Origin: Prorocentrum cordatum
Taxonomy: Eukaryota; Sar; Dinophyceae; Prorocentrales; Prorocentraceae
Assembly: GCA_963575745.1 (NCBI GenBank)
Contig: CAUYUJ010014262.1
Location: forward strand, 115,532-179,531
DNA length: 64,000 bases
Reading direction: 5' to 3'
Shown: in pieces, positions 1 through 9,917 of the stretch
Layout of the letters: the number at the start of each line of letters is the position of its first letter
Position numbering within the stretch: position 1 is the first letter of the stretch
Position numbers and translations under genes: made by a program
The notes under the pieces: model-generated
Databases searched by the model: none
Told to the model about the DNA's origin: nothing
Seen by the model: only the letters and a program-made list of their open reading frames with translations

Positions 1-1574
1 ACTGCACACGTCCGAGCGATGCCAAGTACAGAACGAGAGATGCGCTCGGCACGGGCCGCGCGATCGGCCTCGCAATCGGCGCAGGATTCGGGCGTCCGGC
101 GGCGGCGGGGCGAGCAGCCTGGTCAGCAGCATCGTTGCCCATCCTGTGGGCGCGAGCCTCGGGGGGAAGGTCAGGGCTGTCTGGCGCGCGGCCCTTGGCC
201 TTAGAAACCGCACTGGCCATTGGCCCCATCGCTTGGAGCATGCAACCAACATGCGGGCGGCGAAAGGAGAGCCGAGACTGGGTGGGCTCGAGCGCAGCTT
301 TGACCGCGTCCGGGCAGTCACTGGACATGCGACTGCCAGGTCGGCCACGATGAGAGGCCGTGCAGCAGGCCGCAGACTCCGCAGCCTGCGAGGCCTGGGG
401 GGGGGGATGTGCGAGGAGGGAGCCAGACAAAGCACACAGTACCTCGTTCTGTTCAGGAGCGCTGGCCACCGCCCGCCCCGCCCTGCAGAGCTCGAGAGAA
501 ACGCTTCTGAAACACGAGCCGCCAACGTAGAGCCCACCGTGGCGGACGACGTCGCGGTTGGCAGGGCCCCCCGTTTGCGAAACCAGCAAACCAGAAACAT
601 AACCATCGATCTCGATCTCGTCGGCGGGTCGCGGAAGGTAATCTCCTGGATGTACATGCAGACCACGCATTCACATTATGTGCTCCTCGGGATCATTTTC
701 TTCCGCGAGGCCTGAGGATGGGATCGAATCAGCGCCTCTGCCGAGGACCTCGATGCGAATCTCCTCGCATGCGGGGCAATGCTACAAGCGATGGAGGACG
801 GCGTCGTCAGTCCTGCCGCGAAATTCGCAAAAAGAATCGTCACATAGATATCCAGCAGCTCCAGCTCGGGTCTTGCACCACGCCGCCGTTCAACATACAT
901 AATGGATCGGCTCTAGACGGCCGTGGGCTCCTTAGCCTGCAACTTAGCATGGGCCTGGTCATGGCAGACCCGAACAGGCTGAGGATGGGAAGAGAGCAGC
1001 TTGGAAGCTGCACGGCACTCACGCAAGTGAACTGTTGCTCGACGCACGTGCCTCTTCAACAGGGCGGGGCTCGCAAGCGTGAGCGGCAATTCGATGCCAA
1101 ATTGATCCGTCATGACAGTGAAGTTCGGCATCGCCCAACCTATCCTGCGCAACCTGGGCTTCATGGCACCGATGGGGCCGTCGACCTGCTTTCAGTTGTC
1201 GGGCCCAATGCCTAAACGCACAGCCTGCCATGCCAAGCGGAGCTCCTGCCATGAAAGCGTGAAATCGAAAGAACGCATGCGGGCCCCCCAAAGCTCTTTG
1301 GAGTACCTGGGGATGAGGGCTCTGGGCCCGTAGTAGGTGGGGTCCCTGTCGAGCACCGCGGCCGAGGTGAGCGAACGGGGGGGGCCTGCCTTGGGCCTGA
1401 TGCAACGGCCGAAAACACGCTGGGCAATGCCCCGCTCGTAATCAGAGACCCCATGCACCTCGCAACCGTAGTAGTAGCCTGGAAAGAGGGCCCGTGAAGA
1501 AACAGCTTCCTGGAGTGCCTACCCAATGCCTGTCGTAACTTTGAGGGCGAGCCGCTGGATGTCCCCAAAATGGG

Positions 1575-1915
1575 AGGGGGGTAGGAACCCCTCCCCCCCC
1601 CTTTCCCCGATCCGTCGTCGGGGACCCCCCCCTCCCCCCCTTTCCCGGCTCGTCGTCGGGGACCCCCCCCCCTCCCTCCCTTTCCCGGTCCGTCGTCGGA
1701 GAGCCCCCACCCCCCCTTTCAAAAAAGAGAGAGGGGGGCTCCGGACCCCCGCCCCCCCTCCCCCACTTTGGCCGCCAAATTCGACCCCCTCCCCCTCCCC
1801 CCTTTCGCCACGGCGCCCCCTGGCTCCCGAACCCGACCCCTACCACCCCTAACACCACCACCCCGACCACCCGTAACCCTAACCCCAAACCCTAACCCTA
1901 GCCCCAAACAGTACT
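1575..1915. repeat. C-rich tract with short telomere-like CCCTAA run
   Basis: The left part of the repeat block inside retroelement copy 1 is a CCCCC-rich polypyrimidine tract with a GTCGTCGGGGACC sub-repeat seen three times between 1610 and 1700. It ends at about 1845-1905 in a run of CCCTAA/CCCCAAACCCTAA units. Dinoflagellate telomeres are reported as the plant-type heptamer TTTAGGG, so this is telomere-like sequence. It is only a few units long and imperfect, so it is interstitial and not a chromosome end. Confidence 0.6.
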
Positions 1916-2905
1916 CAGTACTCATTATTCACTACTCACTACCCACTACTCACTTCTCGCTACTCACTACTCCCTTCTCACTGCTCGCTACTAACAACTC
2001 ACTATTCACTACCCACTACCCAATACCCAATACCCACTCCTCACTACTCACTACTCACTACTCAGTACTCCCAACTCACTACTCCCTACTCACTATTCAC
2101 TACCCACTACTCAATAGTCAATACTCACTATACACTACTCACTACTCGCTACTCACTAGCTCACTAATCACCACTCACTACGCCCTAACCACGATCCACC
2201 ACTCACTACTGACTACGCACAATTATTTCACTACTCAGTACTCACTGCCCACAACTCAATACTCACTATCCGCTGCTCGCTACTCCCTACTTTTTACACA
2301 TTACTCACTGCTCACTACTCACGACCCACTACTCGCTACCCGATACGCAATATTTGCTACCAACTACGCACTACTCACTTCTCACGACTCACTACTCCCT
2401 ACCCCCTACTCACTAGTCACTAGTCACAAGTCACTACTCACTACTCAGTACTCACAACTCATGACTCACTATCACTACTCTCGGCTCGCTACTCCCGACG
2501 CACTACCCACTATTCAGTACCTGCTTCTCACTTCTCACTACTCACTACTCACTACTCCCTACTCACTACTCACTACTCGCTACTCACTACTCGCTACTCC
2601 TTACTCGCTACTCACTACTGTTTACTCACTACTCACTACTGTCTACTCCCCCCCCTCACTATGCACTGCTTACACTGCCCTTCTCGCTACTCACTACTCA
2701 CTACTCGCTCGCTATTCCCTACTCGCTACGACCTGATCTCTACCCACTCCCCACTCCCCACTACTCACTACTCACAACCCACTGCGCAGTACTCACTACT
2801 CACTACTCACTATTCATTCCTCACTACTCGCAACTATCTACTCACTACTCATAATTCACTACTCACTACTCACTGCCCACTGCTCACTAACTCACTACCC
2901 ACTAT
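1915..2905 (+). repeat. Degenerate 7-bp satellite (CACTACT)n
   Basis: About 990 bp consist of tandem CACTACT/TACTCAC heptamers with scattered substitutions and a few indels. Because 21 bp is three units, the plus frame reads as an open frame repeating YSLLTTH; this is a by-product of the repeat and not a gene. The period equals that of the telomeric heptamer run just upstream, but the unit sequence is different. Confidence 0.9.
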
Positions 2906-2919
2906 CCCGATGCCAGACC

Positions 2920-3185
2920 CCCCCCCCCCCCTTGCAGGAAAGGCCCCCTCCCCGGCCCCCTGTTCGGCGCAAAGGGGGGGAAAGGGGGGGGGGGGTCGAC
3001 CTCCCCCTTTCCAGCGCCCAAGAGGGGGAAGGGGGGGGTGGGGAAGAGGGGGTGTTCGCCCCCCCCCCCCCCCCCCCCCCCTCCCCTTAAGGGGGGAAGG
3101 CGGGGTGGGGGGGGCGAGATCTCACCCCCCCTTTGAAGGGGAGGGGGGGGGGGGGGGGGGCTCTTCGAGCGCCCCCCCCCCCTGG
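2920..3185. repeat. Poly-C / poly-G homopurine-homopyrimidine tract
   Basis: Alternating long runs of C and G, up to more than 20 bases, close the right edge of the repeat block. The sequence turns abruptly into retroelement coding remnant at about 3186. Alternating C and G runs at both ends suggest one inserted unit, 1575-3185, but no clean target duplication is visible. Homopolymer lengths here may be unreliable. Confidence 0.7.
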
Positions 3186-3189
3186 TCAA

Positions 3190-4030
3190 TTGCAAGGTGA
3201 TCAACTGGCGCGCTTTCCGTAACTTTTGCAGCCGTCGGGTCTTCGTGTTGAGCGTGCGCGCCCGAACCTTGTAAGCCGTGGAACGCCGAAGCCCGTCTGG
3301 GCCGTCCAGAGGCACGGTCGATTCCAAGGCTGGCTGTCGAAGAAACAACGCGCCTGCCAGCTAGAACTCTCAGCTCCGAGCGGAGAGCAACTGCAACGCG
3401 ACGGTGCGAGGCCGTGAAGTTGGCCTTCTCATGCGAAACACTGCCGCCAGCGCGATCGAGATGGCTCGGTGCAAAAAAGAGGCCGCGGCCAACGTATCCT
3501 GAATGACCTCAGAAGGGGAGGCTAGTAATCGAGAGACGAGACCGCAATCGTCGGCGCGCGCGTCGGGCGAGACAGTTTTCGGGGCAGCAGCCGTGTCGAG
3601 CGGGCCGATGATGAACGTCGGATCTATGGTCGTCGCAAACAGGCAGCCTGCGATAATGCCCTTGCAGACAATGTACGGGCCCTTGACCATCGGGCACGTC
3701 GTAATGAACCATGCACTCCAGTGCGCGGCAACGACAAGGTGCGCGGCCGTCGCGTTGAAAACGCGTTCAGCGCATCGGCGCAGGAGCAGGTCGAGGCGGC
3801 TAATCGTCTCGGAACATGTGAACAGGTCCCGGGGCATAATGGCAGAAACCTCGCCCTCTTGCACTGCGACCTCCCCCCGCGAAGACTGGCGCCACACCGC
3901 GTCGGAGGAGGGGGGCTTCCCTGCAGCAAAACAGGATCGCCTCTGAGAACCCCCCACCGGCTCGTAGCGCAACTCCCCCCCCTTGCCCCAGAGCCGATAG
4001 GAAGAGACCGGCGGGTCTGAACCCACCGAA
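3190..4030 (-). pseudogene. Reverse transcriptase remnant of retroelement copy 1
   Basis: The minus-strand frame covering 4026-3370 contains GPYIVCKGIIAGCLFATT, which fits RT motif B, followed about 30 residues later by ARADDCGLV at the place of the catalytic YxDD box. A second frame, 3348 to about 3190, gives a basic YKVRARTLNTKTRRLQKLRK stretch that fits the post-catalytic arginine-rich region. Motif A is not readable in one frame, so at least one more frameshift lies upstream. The frame runs straight into poly-G/poly-C at about 3185, where the 1.6-kb repeat block interrupts the element. Confidence 0.6.
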
Positions 4031-5009
4031 ATGCATGCTTATGGCTGGCGTGACCGTGATGCTCGCTTGCACTGGAATCAGGCAGCTGGACTCATCGCAA
4101 CGTAAATCGTGGACAGCAGGTGAGCGAGGCATCCGATAACGATTCGAAGTGGCGCAAGTGGAAGTCATCGATCGACGCGGCCGTGCGAGCCGAAAGCTTG
4201 CGGCTGCCTGCTCGCAGCTCGCCCGGGTAAGAAACCGGGTAGGGGGGGGGGGCCAGGGACATTCGGCCTCTGATCGGCGTTCTGAGCCAGCGAGCCACAC
4301 ATCAGAGTTCTGTCGAGCATGCGAATCAAGCAGAGCCCGGGGATCTCCCGCACCCGCGCCATTGGAAAGCAACGCGGCGGTAGGAGCCCAGGGCGCGAAG
4401 CCACGCGCGGCCGAATGGGCCCGCTTGGCGCGCGCTTCAACCTGGTCCAACAACCGCTGCTTCCAAGTTGCGGGTGCCTCCGGCTGAGCTGGAGCCCTGG
4501 CGACCGCCGCGGCGGTCTCGCCGAGCTTCTCGTGCAGCTGGTGGCAGAGATCCATGTAAACTGGCTGCTCCACGGCATGAGCGCGTCAGCGTGCCATCGC
4601 TGGTGGTGGGCGGCCCGCGCTGCAAGAACGCGGGAGGGTCCCCCAGGAGACTGCATAGAACAGCCATGTCGGAGCGTGCCGATGCGTGCTGACGCGGGAC
4701 CTCTCCGAGGGCGCCGAGGAGGGAGACGAAAATCCTTTACTTTCAAAGCAACCACTTGATAGCATAGAACGTGGGCTGACACACGGGGGTCTCCTACATT
4801 GCTCGAGAAGCAGCGACCTGCACATCCGTGGGGCCTTGCCCTGCGAACCAACACATGGTAGATTGATCCCACGGGAGTTGGTAAGTTCCCGCTCAGACAG
4901 GTTCGCCCACGAGAGGTAGACCGCGCCAAGTAGCTTCTGGACAGGCTGGGTCCTTCCAGTGTTGACGGCCTACAAAGGCTGATCCCCCAAGTCCTGAGCC
5001 CCATCTCAC

Positions 5010-5640
5010 TCAGGTGGCTGAGGGAGGAGGCCCTGTGATGGGGTCCACAGAGATCGGAGGGTGTCGGCGGAACTTGAGGCCATAAAGCTGCGCCAGCTGC
5101 GGGTAAAGTTCCAAGGGCGCAGACGAGTGCGGCGACGTACGGGCAGTATGCTCGACGAGCACTTGTGACACGCTTTTGGCGAGCCCATTGGAGACCGCGA
5201 AGAAGTCCAACAAACGAGGCTCAGCCGAAGACAAACGGGTCCCAAAAGCGGCTGCAGGAACCACGACATGGCCCCGACACGACCTGGCAAACTCGGAATC
5301 CAGCACCTGCGAAGGTTCCATGTTGGAACCAGCCCCAGGATGCACGGCCCAGCCCACAGCTCCAAAGCAGCGGCCACATTCGCTAACAATCCAACGTTCT
5401 GGTCGCTGAGCCCCTGGGCGTGGAGCAGGTAGAGGCTGGAGAGGCAGATGAAGCCACTACCAGGAATGTTGACTACAGCACCGACAGATCTGTGCGGGGC
5501 CAGCCAATGCCCGTTTGAGGGTGGGCGCAGGCAGAGGAAGGTCTCGGCCCATGGTGCCAACGCCAGCCGACGTTCCGCCAGTGGGGGTGGTGAGGGGGAG
5601 TGCGACCAAGAGTTGCCACCCGCGCACCCTGGCCCAGGAA
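5010..5640 (-). pseudogene. Endonuclease domain remnant of retroelement copy 1
   Basis: Two reading frames on the minus strand together resemble the apurinic-type endonuclease (exonuclease-endonuclease-phosphatase fold) of non-LTR elements. The first, down to about 5360, carries a hydrophobic YLLHAQGLSDQNVGLLANVA stretch of the kind that precedes the GDFN motif. The second, 5340-5010, carries NMEPSQVLDSEF, LLDFFAVSNGLA and TSPHSSAPLELY, which match the positions of the later conserved Asp and His motifs. A frameshift at roughly 5340-5360 separates them, and the GDFN motif itself is damaged there. The enzyme would nick target DNA to prime reverse transcription; this copy cannot be functional. 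Confidence 0.6.
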
Positions 5641-5805
5641 GATGCGCGATCGTCTCCGTCACCCTGTCGTAGGTGATGTCCCTGCAGTAGAACAGCCAAC
5701 GTGCGGCGTGCAATGTGGTGGCCACCGCTGGAGGGACGACCGCGCCGTGCAGTTGGGAAAATCGAGCACCCCCAGGTGGCGGGGGTTGGTCCCAACAGTT
5801 AAGCT

Positions 5806-5977
5806 TAAGTCGCGCCTGTCCCTCTACAGGGGGAGTGTTCAAACATAGTAAAAGATAGCCTGGGGACGATTGTTTTGATTATTTTAGGGCATTATTTGGC
5901 ATATTTGTGTTTATATATAGAGATATATATATATATATATATGTATACCTACCTACCTACCTACCTACCTACCTACC

Positions 5978-6011
<34 letters not shown>

Positions 6012-6075
6012 CATATATATATATATAACAATATTTCGCCCAAAATCCCGTTGTAAGGAGGGCGCGCCCGACTTA
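5806..6075. mobile_element. F1 TIR element (MITE) with 10-bp target duplication
   Basis: The element runs from TAAGTCG to CGACTTA and is flanked by perfect 10-bp duplications CAGTTAAGCT at 5796-5805 and 6076-6085. The left arm carries the family hairpin CCTGTCC-CTCTACAGGGGG. The interior has expanded microsatellites: TA repeats, CCTA repeats and ATAC repeats at about 5916-6030. There is no coding capacity, so it is non-autonomous. Target duplications of 9-11 bp are typical of Mutator-like elements; that affiliation is inference. Confidence 0.85.
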
Positions 6076-6256
6076 CAGTTAAGCTGAGCGGGAGCAGCAC
6101 GCGCCCGCGCCGCTGCAGCGCCCGAGTCCCTGGAGGTCTGGGCCGAGGACTCCGGAGGGCCTGGGCGAGGAGCGCAGGCCGAGGGGCCCCGCGCGGGCGA
6201 GGGGCCCGGGCCCAAGGGAGAGCGGCGGCGACGCTGCTCCCTGCCCAATGTATTCG

Positions 6257-6417
6257 TAAGTCGGGCGTGTCCCCCTACAGGGGGATCTTCGGCGAAAAAT
6301 GAAACGTACCCCCCAAACATATTCCAAAAGATGCCCAAGAATACCCCAAAAAATGGTCCCCGTACTATGCTTTGCCTATTTTTGAATTTTCCCCCCGTAG
6401 AGGGGCAGGCCCGACTC
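6257..6417. mobile_element. F1 TIR element, second copy
   Basis: The left end reads TAAGTCGGGCGTGTCCCCC and is followed by the CTACAGGGGGATCTTCGGCG hairpin region. The right end reads CCCGTAGAGGGGCAGGCCCGACT. The flanks CAATGTATTC (6246-6255) and CAATCTATCC (6418-6427) match at 8 of 10 positions and look like an aged target duplication. The AT-rich centre contains the ACCCCAAAAAATGGTCCCC motif shared with the other copies. Confidence 0.75.
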
Positions 6418-6487
6418 CAATCTATCCTCACACGCGCGGCCAGTGCCGACGACGTGGACAGGGCCAGGGCGCGCATGAGCAGCAGCC

Positions 6488-6905
6488 ACAGGAGGAGGAG
6501 GAGGAGGAGAAGGAGGAGGAGGAGGAGGAGGAGGGGAGAGGAGGAGGAGGAGGAGGAGGAGGAGGAGGAGGAGGAGGAGGAGGAGGAGGAGGAGGAGGGG
6601 AGGAGGAAGTACAGGAGGAGGAGGAGGAGGAGGAGGACGACGACGAGGAGGATGGAGGGTGAGGAGGGGAGTGAATGGCGACAGCAGCCTTCACAACCGG
6701 GGTGCGCCCATGCGCTCTCCGGCCGTGAAGGTCCGCGCCCAAAAGTCTAGACAGGTGCGTGAGGCCCCCCCCTGCCGCGCAACGGTCGGGCTGTCTACAG
6801 CCTTGGAGGAGGAGGAGGAGGAGGAGGAGGAGGATGAGGATGAGGAGGAGGAGGAGGAGGACGAAAAGGAGGTAGAACAGGAGGGGAAGGAGGAGGAGGA
6901 CGCTG
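6488..6905. repeat. (GGA)n microsatellite tracts
   Basis: Two GGA-rich stretches, 6488-6660 and 6805-6905, are separated by about 140 bp of unique-looking sequence. Long open frames of polyglutamate, polyarginine or polyserine across them come from the repeat. I see no gene. Confidence 0.85.
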
Positions 6906-7030
6906 AGACCCTGGCGTCGCACTTGCTTCACAGCGGGCGATTCTGCTTCGTTTCGGGCCCCCGGCGCCGTCGCGTATCGATCTCCGCTCCGAGAAGCCGC
7001 AGAGAGAGATGGGTTCTGGGGCTCTGGTCT

Positions 7031-7219
7031 TATGTCGGGCCTATCCCCCTACAAGGGGATCTTCGACGAAAAATTTAGAATACCCCAACAATACCCCAAA
7101 AAGGTCAAAGAATTCCAAAAAATAGTCCCCTGACTATTTTTTGACTTTTATTTGACTATTTTTGGGGTATTTTTCATTTTTCGTCGACAACCCCCCTGTA
7201 GGGGGACAGGCCCTACTTA
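7031..7219. mobile_element. F1 TIR element, third copy
   Basis: This copy begins TATGTCGGGCC and ends with ACAGGCCCTACTTA. The flanks GCTCTGGTCT (7021-7030) and ACTCTGGTCG (7220-7229) match at 8 of 10 positions, with CTCTGGTC identical. The interior is AT-rich with CCCCAAAAA and ATTTTTTGACT motifs typical of the family, and TCGACGAAAAA near both arms. Confidence 0.85.
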
Positions 7220-7237
7220 ACTCTGGTCGAGTCTTTG

Positions 7238-7445
7238 ATTCACGATGAGGGAGGGGGAGGAGGGAGGAGGGGGAGGAGGAGGAGGAGGAGGAGGAGGAGG
7301 AGGAGGAGGAGGAGGAGGAGGAGGAGGAGGAGGCAGGCTTGATTCACGATGTTGCGTTTCGCTTGCGGCGTCAGCTCTCAGGGTCCGCCGGTCGCTACCG
7401 CTGTTCCTCGCCGTCGCGACGTCGCCACCGTCGTCGTCCCTGCAT

Positions 7446-7492
<47 letters not shown>

Positions 7493-7496
7493 TTGG
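7238..7496. repeat. (GGA)n and (GTC)n microsatellites
   Basis: A GGA tract (7240-7335) and a GTC tract (about 7440-7492) flank about 100 bp of non-repetitive sequence. The open frames here are repeat products. Confidence 0.85.
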
Positions 7497-7499
7497 TTT

Positions 7500-8175
7500 G
7501 CCTCCTGGTCGTCAAGGCCTTCGTTGACGAAACCCGCGGCACGTGGCTCCTCAGGCGATCGCCGAGGTCACGGTCATCACTCTTTTGCCCAAGTTGTCAG
7601 TGGTCCCCGTCGCAAGTGGGGGTCGTCGGCGTCGGCGCTGTCGTACCGATGATCGTTTGCCCTGTTCAGGGGGACTTCCTCCACTTTCAAACAAGGTGCC
7701 GCCCTCCATGCTCGTACAGTCATCGGCCTGATCTAAGGAACGATACATAAGGAACGAAGCCCCGATTTTAAAGGAAGAACGCATAAGGAAGGATAAGTAG
7801 TGCATAACGCATAAGGAACGAACTTAACGCATGCGAGCCTAAGGAACGACCAAGCCCCTTTTGAAAAGTAAGTGTTCCTTATTCAAGCCGCTCGCTGTAA
7901 TTGCTGCGAGCCTGTCCAGCGAGTTTGCGCGGCGTGAGGGCGAGCGGTGCCGCCCCCCATCCCAGTACCCGTGGCAAGCTTTCCCGGCGAACGTGCGCGC
8001 CGCGGAGGCGAGGCCCCTTTCGAACAGGCACAGCCTCCCCATGCTTGTAGGTGCTTCACCGTTTCGAGCTTGAGGATCGTAAGTGGTGAGGAAGTCTCCG
8101 GCGGAACGCCCGCCCCGCCATATCGACGCGTCTGGTGGTGCGGCGGGGGGGAGTCGTCTAGAAGGTAGGCGCGTG
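7500..8175. other. No gene recognised; short AAGGAACGA sub-repeats
   Basis: The stretch holds a degenerate (CAT)AAGGAACGA repeat at about 7735-7850. Near 8050-8100 is an inverted copy of a segment also seen at 14855-14885 (sense GAGACTTCCTCACCACTTAC). No exon with convincing codon structure was found. Confidence 0.5.
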
Positions 8176-8177
8176 GA

Positions 8178-8275
8178 AGACGGGGAAGAAGATGAGGAGG
8201 AAGGGGTAGAGGAGGAGGACAAGGAGGGGGTGGAGGAGGAGGAGGAGGAGGAGGAGGTGGAGGAGGAGGGGGAGG
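8178..8275. repeat. (GGA)n tract running into assembly gap
   Basis: The tract is GGA/GAA-rich up to the first N at 8276. On the minus strand it would be a (TCC)n polypyrimidine tract inside the presumed intron after the nucleoplasmin-like exon. Confidence 0.8.
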
Positions 8276-8375
8276 NNNNNNNNNNNNNNNNNNNNNNNNN
8301 NNNNNNNNNNNNNNNNNNNNNNNNNNNNNNNNNNNNNNNNNNNNNNNNNNNNNNNNNNNNNNNNNNNNNNNNNNN
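8276..8375. other. Assembly gap (100 N)
   Basis: Exactly 100 N, the conventional placeholder for a scaffold gap of unknown size. The true distance between the two sides is unknown. Confidence 1.
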
Positions 8376-8444
8376 CGCTGCGCTGGCGTGCCTATACGCT
8401 GCGCTGCTGCGCTGGCGCGGTGGCGGGGTTCGCCGCAGGCGGCC

Positions 8445-8723
8445 ATGATAGTAGCCGGTGAGGTGCACGGTCGCCTTGCCCTTCACCACCAGCGTGGCCT
8501 CCGCGGAGTCGAGGAAGAGGTCCAGGGCGCAGAACTCCTGGGCGCCCTCGCGCAGGCACGCCACCGCGTAGCTCTGGCCCCCCTGCTCCACCAGCACCTT
8601 GGCGGAGGCGCCCGCGGCCGTGCCGGGGTCCAGGCACGCCTGCGACAGGTGGAGCAGCTCCCCGGCCTTGGTCTCCACCTTCGTGGGCTGGTTCGGGGCG
8701 ACGACGCAGCCCCAGAACGACAT
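8445..8723 (-). CDS. Nucleoplasmin-like (NPL) domain exon
   Basis: The minus-strand ATG at 8723-8721 opens an exon of about 92 residues with the full pattern of a nucleoplasmin-like domain. It starts MSFWGCVVAP; FWG is the hallmark N-terminus. It continues LLHLSQACLD, then AVACLREGAQEFCALDLFL, then VVKGKATVHLTGYY, where VHLTGYY is the C-terminal signature. This domain starts nuclear FK506-binding proteins (FKBP39/46 type) and plant HD2-type histone deacetylases, which form pentamers and bind histones. I see no FKBP or other C-terminal domain. The sequence after LTGYYHG becomes GC-rich and non-coding, then reaches the GGA tract and the gap at 8276-8375, so the rest of the gene is missing. Codon use is strongly GC-ending. 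The start is chosen because family members begin at this Met. Confidence 0.75.
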
Positions 8724-9004
8724 CCTGCCGGCGTCGCGCAGGCTTCTCGGCGAGCGCCGGCGAGGGCGGAGGGGGCGCGGGAGGGCCTGGCTGCCCCGAT
8801 GCGCAGCACACGGGGCCCAACACGTGGACCGAACACGTTCGACCAGGTGGTAATTCAGGAGGCCAACGTTGGGCTCTGTTGGGCGGCGGGCGGCCACAAC
8901 CCCGGGGGCGCGAGGGCACCCTGACCCGCAGGTGGCCGCAGAGGCACGGGCAGGACACAAGGGTAGCTTAAGCAAGGCGCGCGCCCCTACTAAATATGCG
9001 CGCG

Positions 9005-9195
9005 GACTGTGCACGCGAGAGTGACCTTTGGGTAAGAGTGACCTTGGGTGCGCGGCTTCTTCTGGGGCCGCGGCGGGGCCGAACCCAAGCGCGCAAGACT
9101 CTACTACCGAATCGCGTTCGACGATCGGGGGGCCCCAGGTGGGCCCGCACGAAAGGGTCACTCGGGCGAAAGGTCCCTCGTACGTGTAGCGGGCA
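9005..9195. mobile_element. F2 TIR element
   Basis: The left arm GAGTGACCTTTGGGTAAGAG pairs with the right arm ending GGTCCCTCGTACGTGTAG. The internal GTGCGCGGC and GGGCCCGCACGAAAGGGTCA blocks match other F2 copies in inverted orientation. It is non-coding, about 190 bp and somewhat diverged. Confidence 0.7.
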
Positions 9196-9199
9196 CGTA

Positions 9200-9915
9200 G
9201 GTCTGGCGCGATACTCTCGCCACAACGAGGGCCAACACGTGCCGAGCCAACACGCAGAGTGTCAGCACGGACGTTCTGAGCACGGCGCGCGTTGCGCTTC
9301 CAAACGGGCGCATCGGGGCAGCTAATTGGGGGGGGGGGCGCTCTGTGCAGGCAGCGGGTGGCTTGGAGAGCCTGGGCCAAAATGGCTGTGGGCCCAGACC
9401 CCCGACGCCATGCTGAGTTCACGACGTCGACCCCCCAAAGGGCCTCGACCCACCCCCCGGGGACCCGTTTCCCCTCCCGCGCCGCTTCTTGACGGCCCCG
9501 AGCGCTGGCCACAGGGCCCCCGGCTGCCCCAAAGGACGCCAAGCCTCCCGAGGGGGGGGGGTCTGCGGAGGGGACGTGCGGCGATCGGGCCCGCTGGGAG
9601 CGGTCCTCGCTGGCCGCCCTCGTGAATGGGAGCAGCCTCGGGGCGGCGCGGGGCCTCCCCCTGCGGGGTGCCCCCATGGGTGGGTGGCCTCTCGGGGACG
9701 CTCGGGGCGCAGGATCCGCTCCATGGGGCGGAGGAGGGCGCACGTTCCGCTCGCTCCGCGAGAGCTCCGTCGATCACCGGGCTCACATAGTGTGCGTCTG
9801 ACTCTTCGCCCCCGGGCGTGGGCAACGAGAGACGCACGCGAGGGCAGAGCCTCACGCAGCCTTGCAAACAAACCCTTTGTGCGTGTGCGTGGGCTCTCGC
9901 TCGCGCGGAGCACTC
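9200..9915. other. No gene recognised; GC-rich mosaic
   Basis: The stretch is GC-rich, with part of an F7-like segment at about 9390-9490 (CCCCGGGGACCCG and a GACGGCCCCGAG motif). A weak spliced-leader resemblance on the minus strand at 9371-9391 was considered and rejected. No credible exon. Confidence 0.4.
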
Positions 9916-9917
9916 GC

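Larger units (their letters stand above)
130..5805 (-). mobile_element. Degraded non-LTR (LINE-like) retroelement, copy 1
   Basis: This is a broken minus-strand retroelement, read from about 5805 down to about 130. Conceptual translation in shifting frames gives the usual order for this class. An endonuclease-like part at 5640-5010 contains a VVNIPGSGFICLSSLYL block, then a region ending in LDFFAVS and a PHSSAP stretch. Reverse transcriptase remnants lie at 4030-3190, with KGIIAGCLFATT resembling motif B and an ARADD residue of the catalytic DD box. A C-terminal part at 1510-990 contains ALFPGYYYGCEVHGVSD and LRRIGWAM. An RNase H-like stretch at 537-463 reads LYVGGSCF, with glycine where the first catalytic aspartate is expected. 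Frameshifts and stops are frequent, so it is inactive. The body is split at about 1575-3190 by unrelated repeats. Its upstream edge abuts an F1 element at 5806. Confidence 0.72.

Noticed and set aside
1845-1905. Chromosome end
   Set aside because: Only a few imperfect CCCTAA-type units, embedded in a retroelement with coding remnants on both sides.
1768-2736. 322-codon plus frame of repeated YSLLTTH
   Set aside because: A heptamer satellite read in frame, since three units make 21 bp.
9371-9391. Third spliced-leader relic on the minus strand
   Set aside because: CCACAGCCATTTTGGCCCAGG matches DinoSL at only 17 of 21 positions, differs at the 3' CTCAAG end, and no gene follows.
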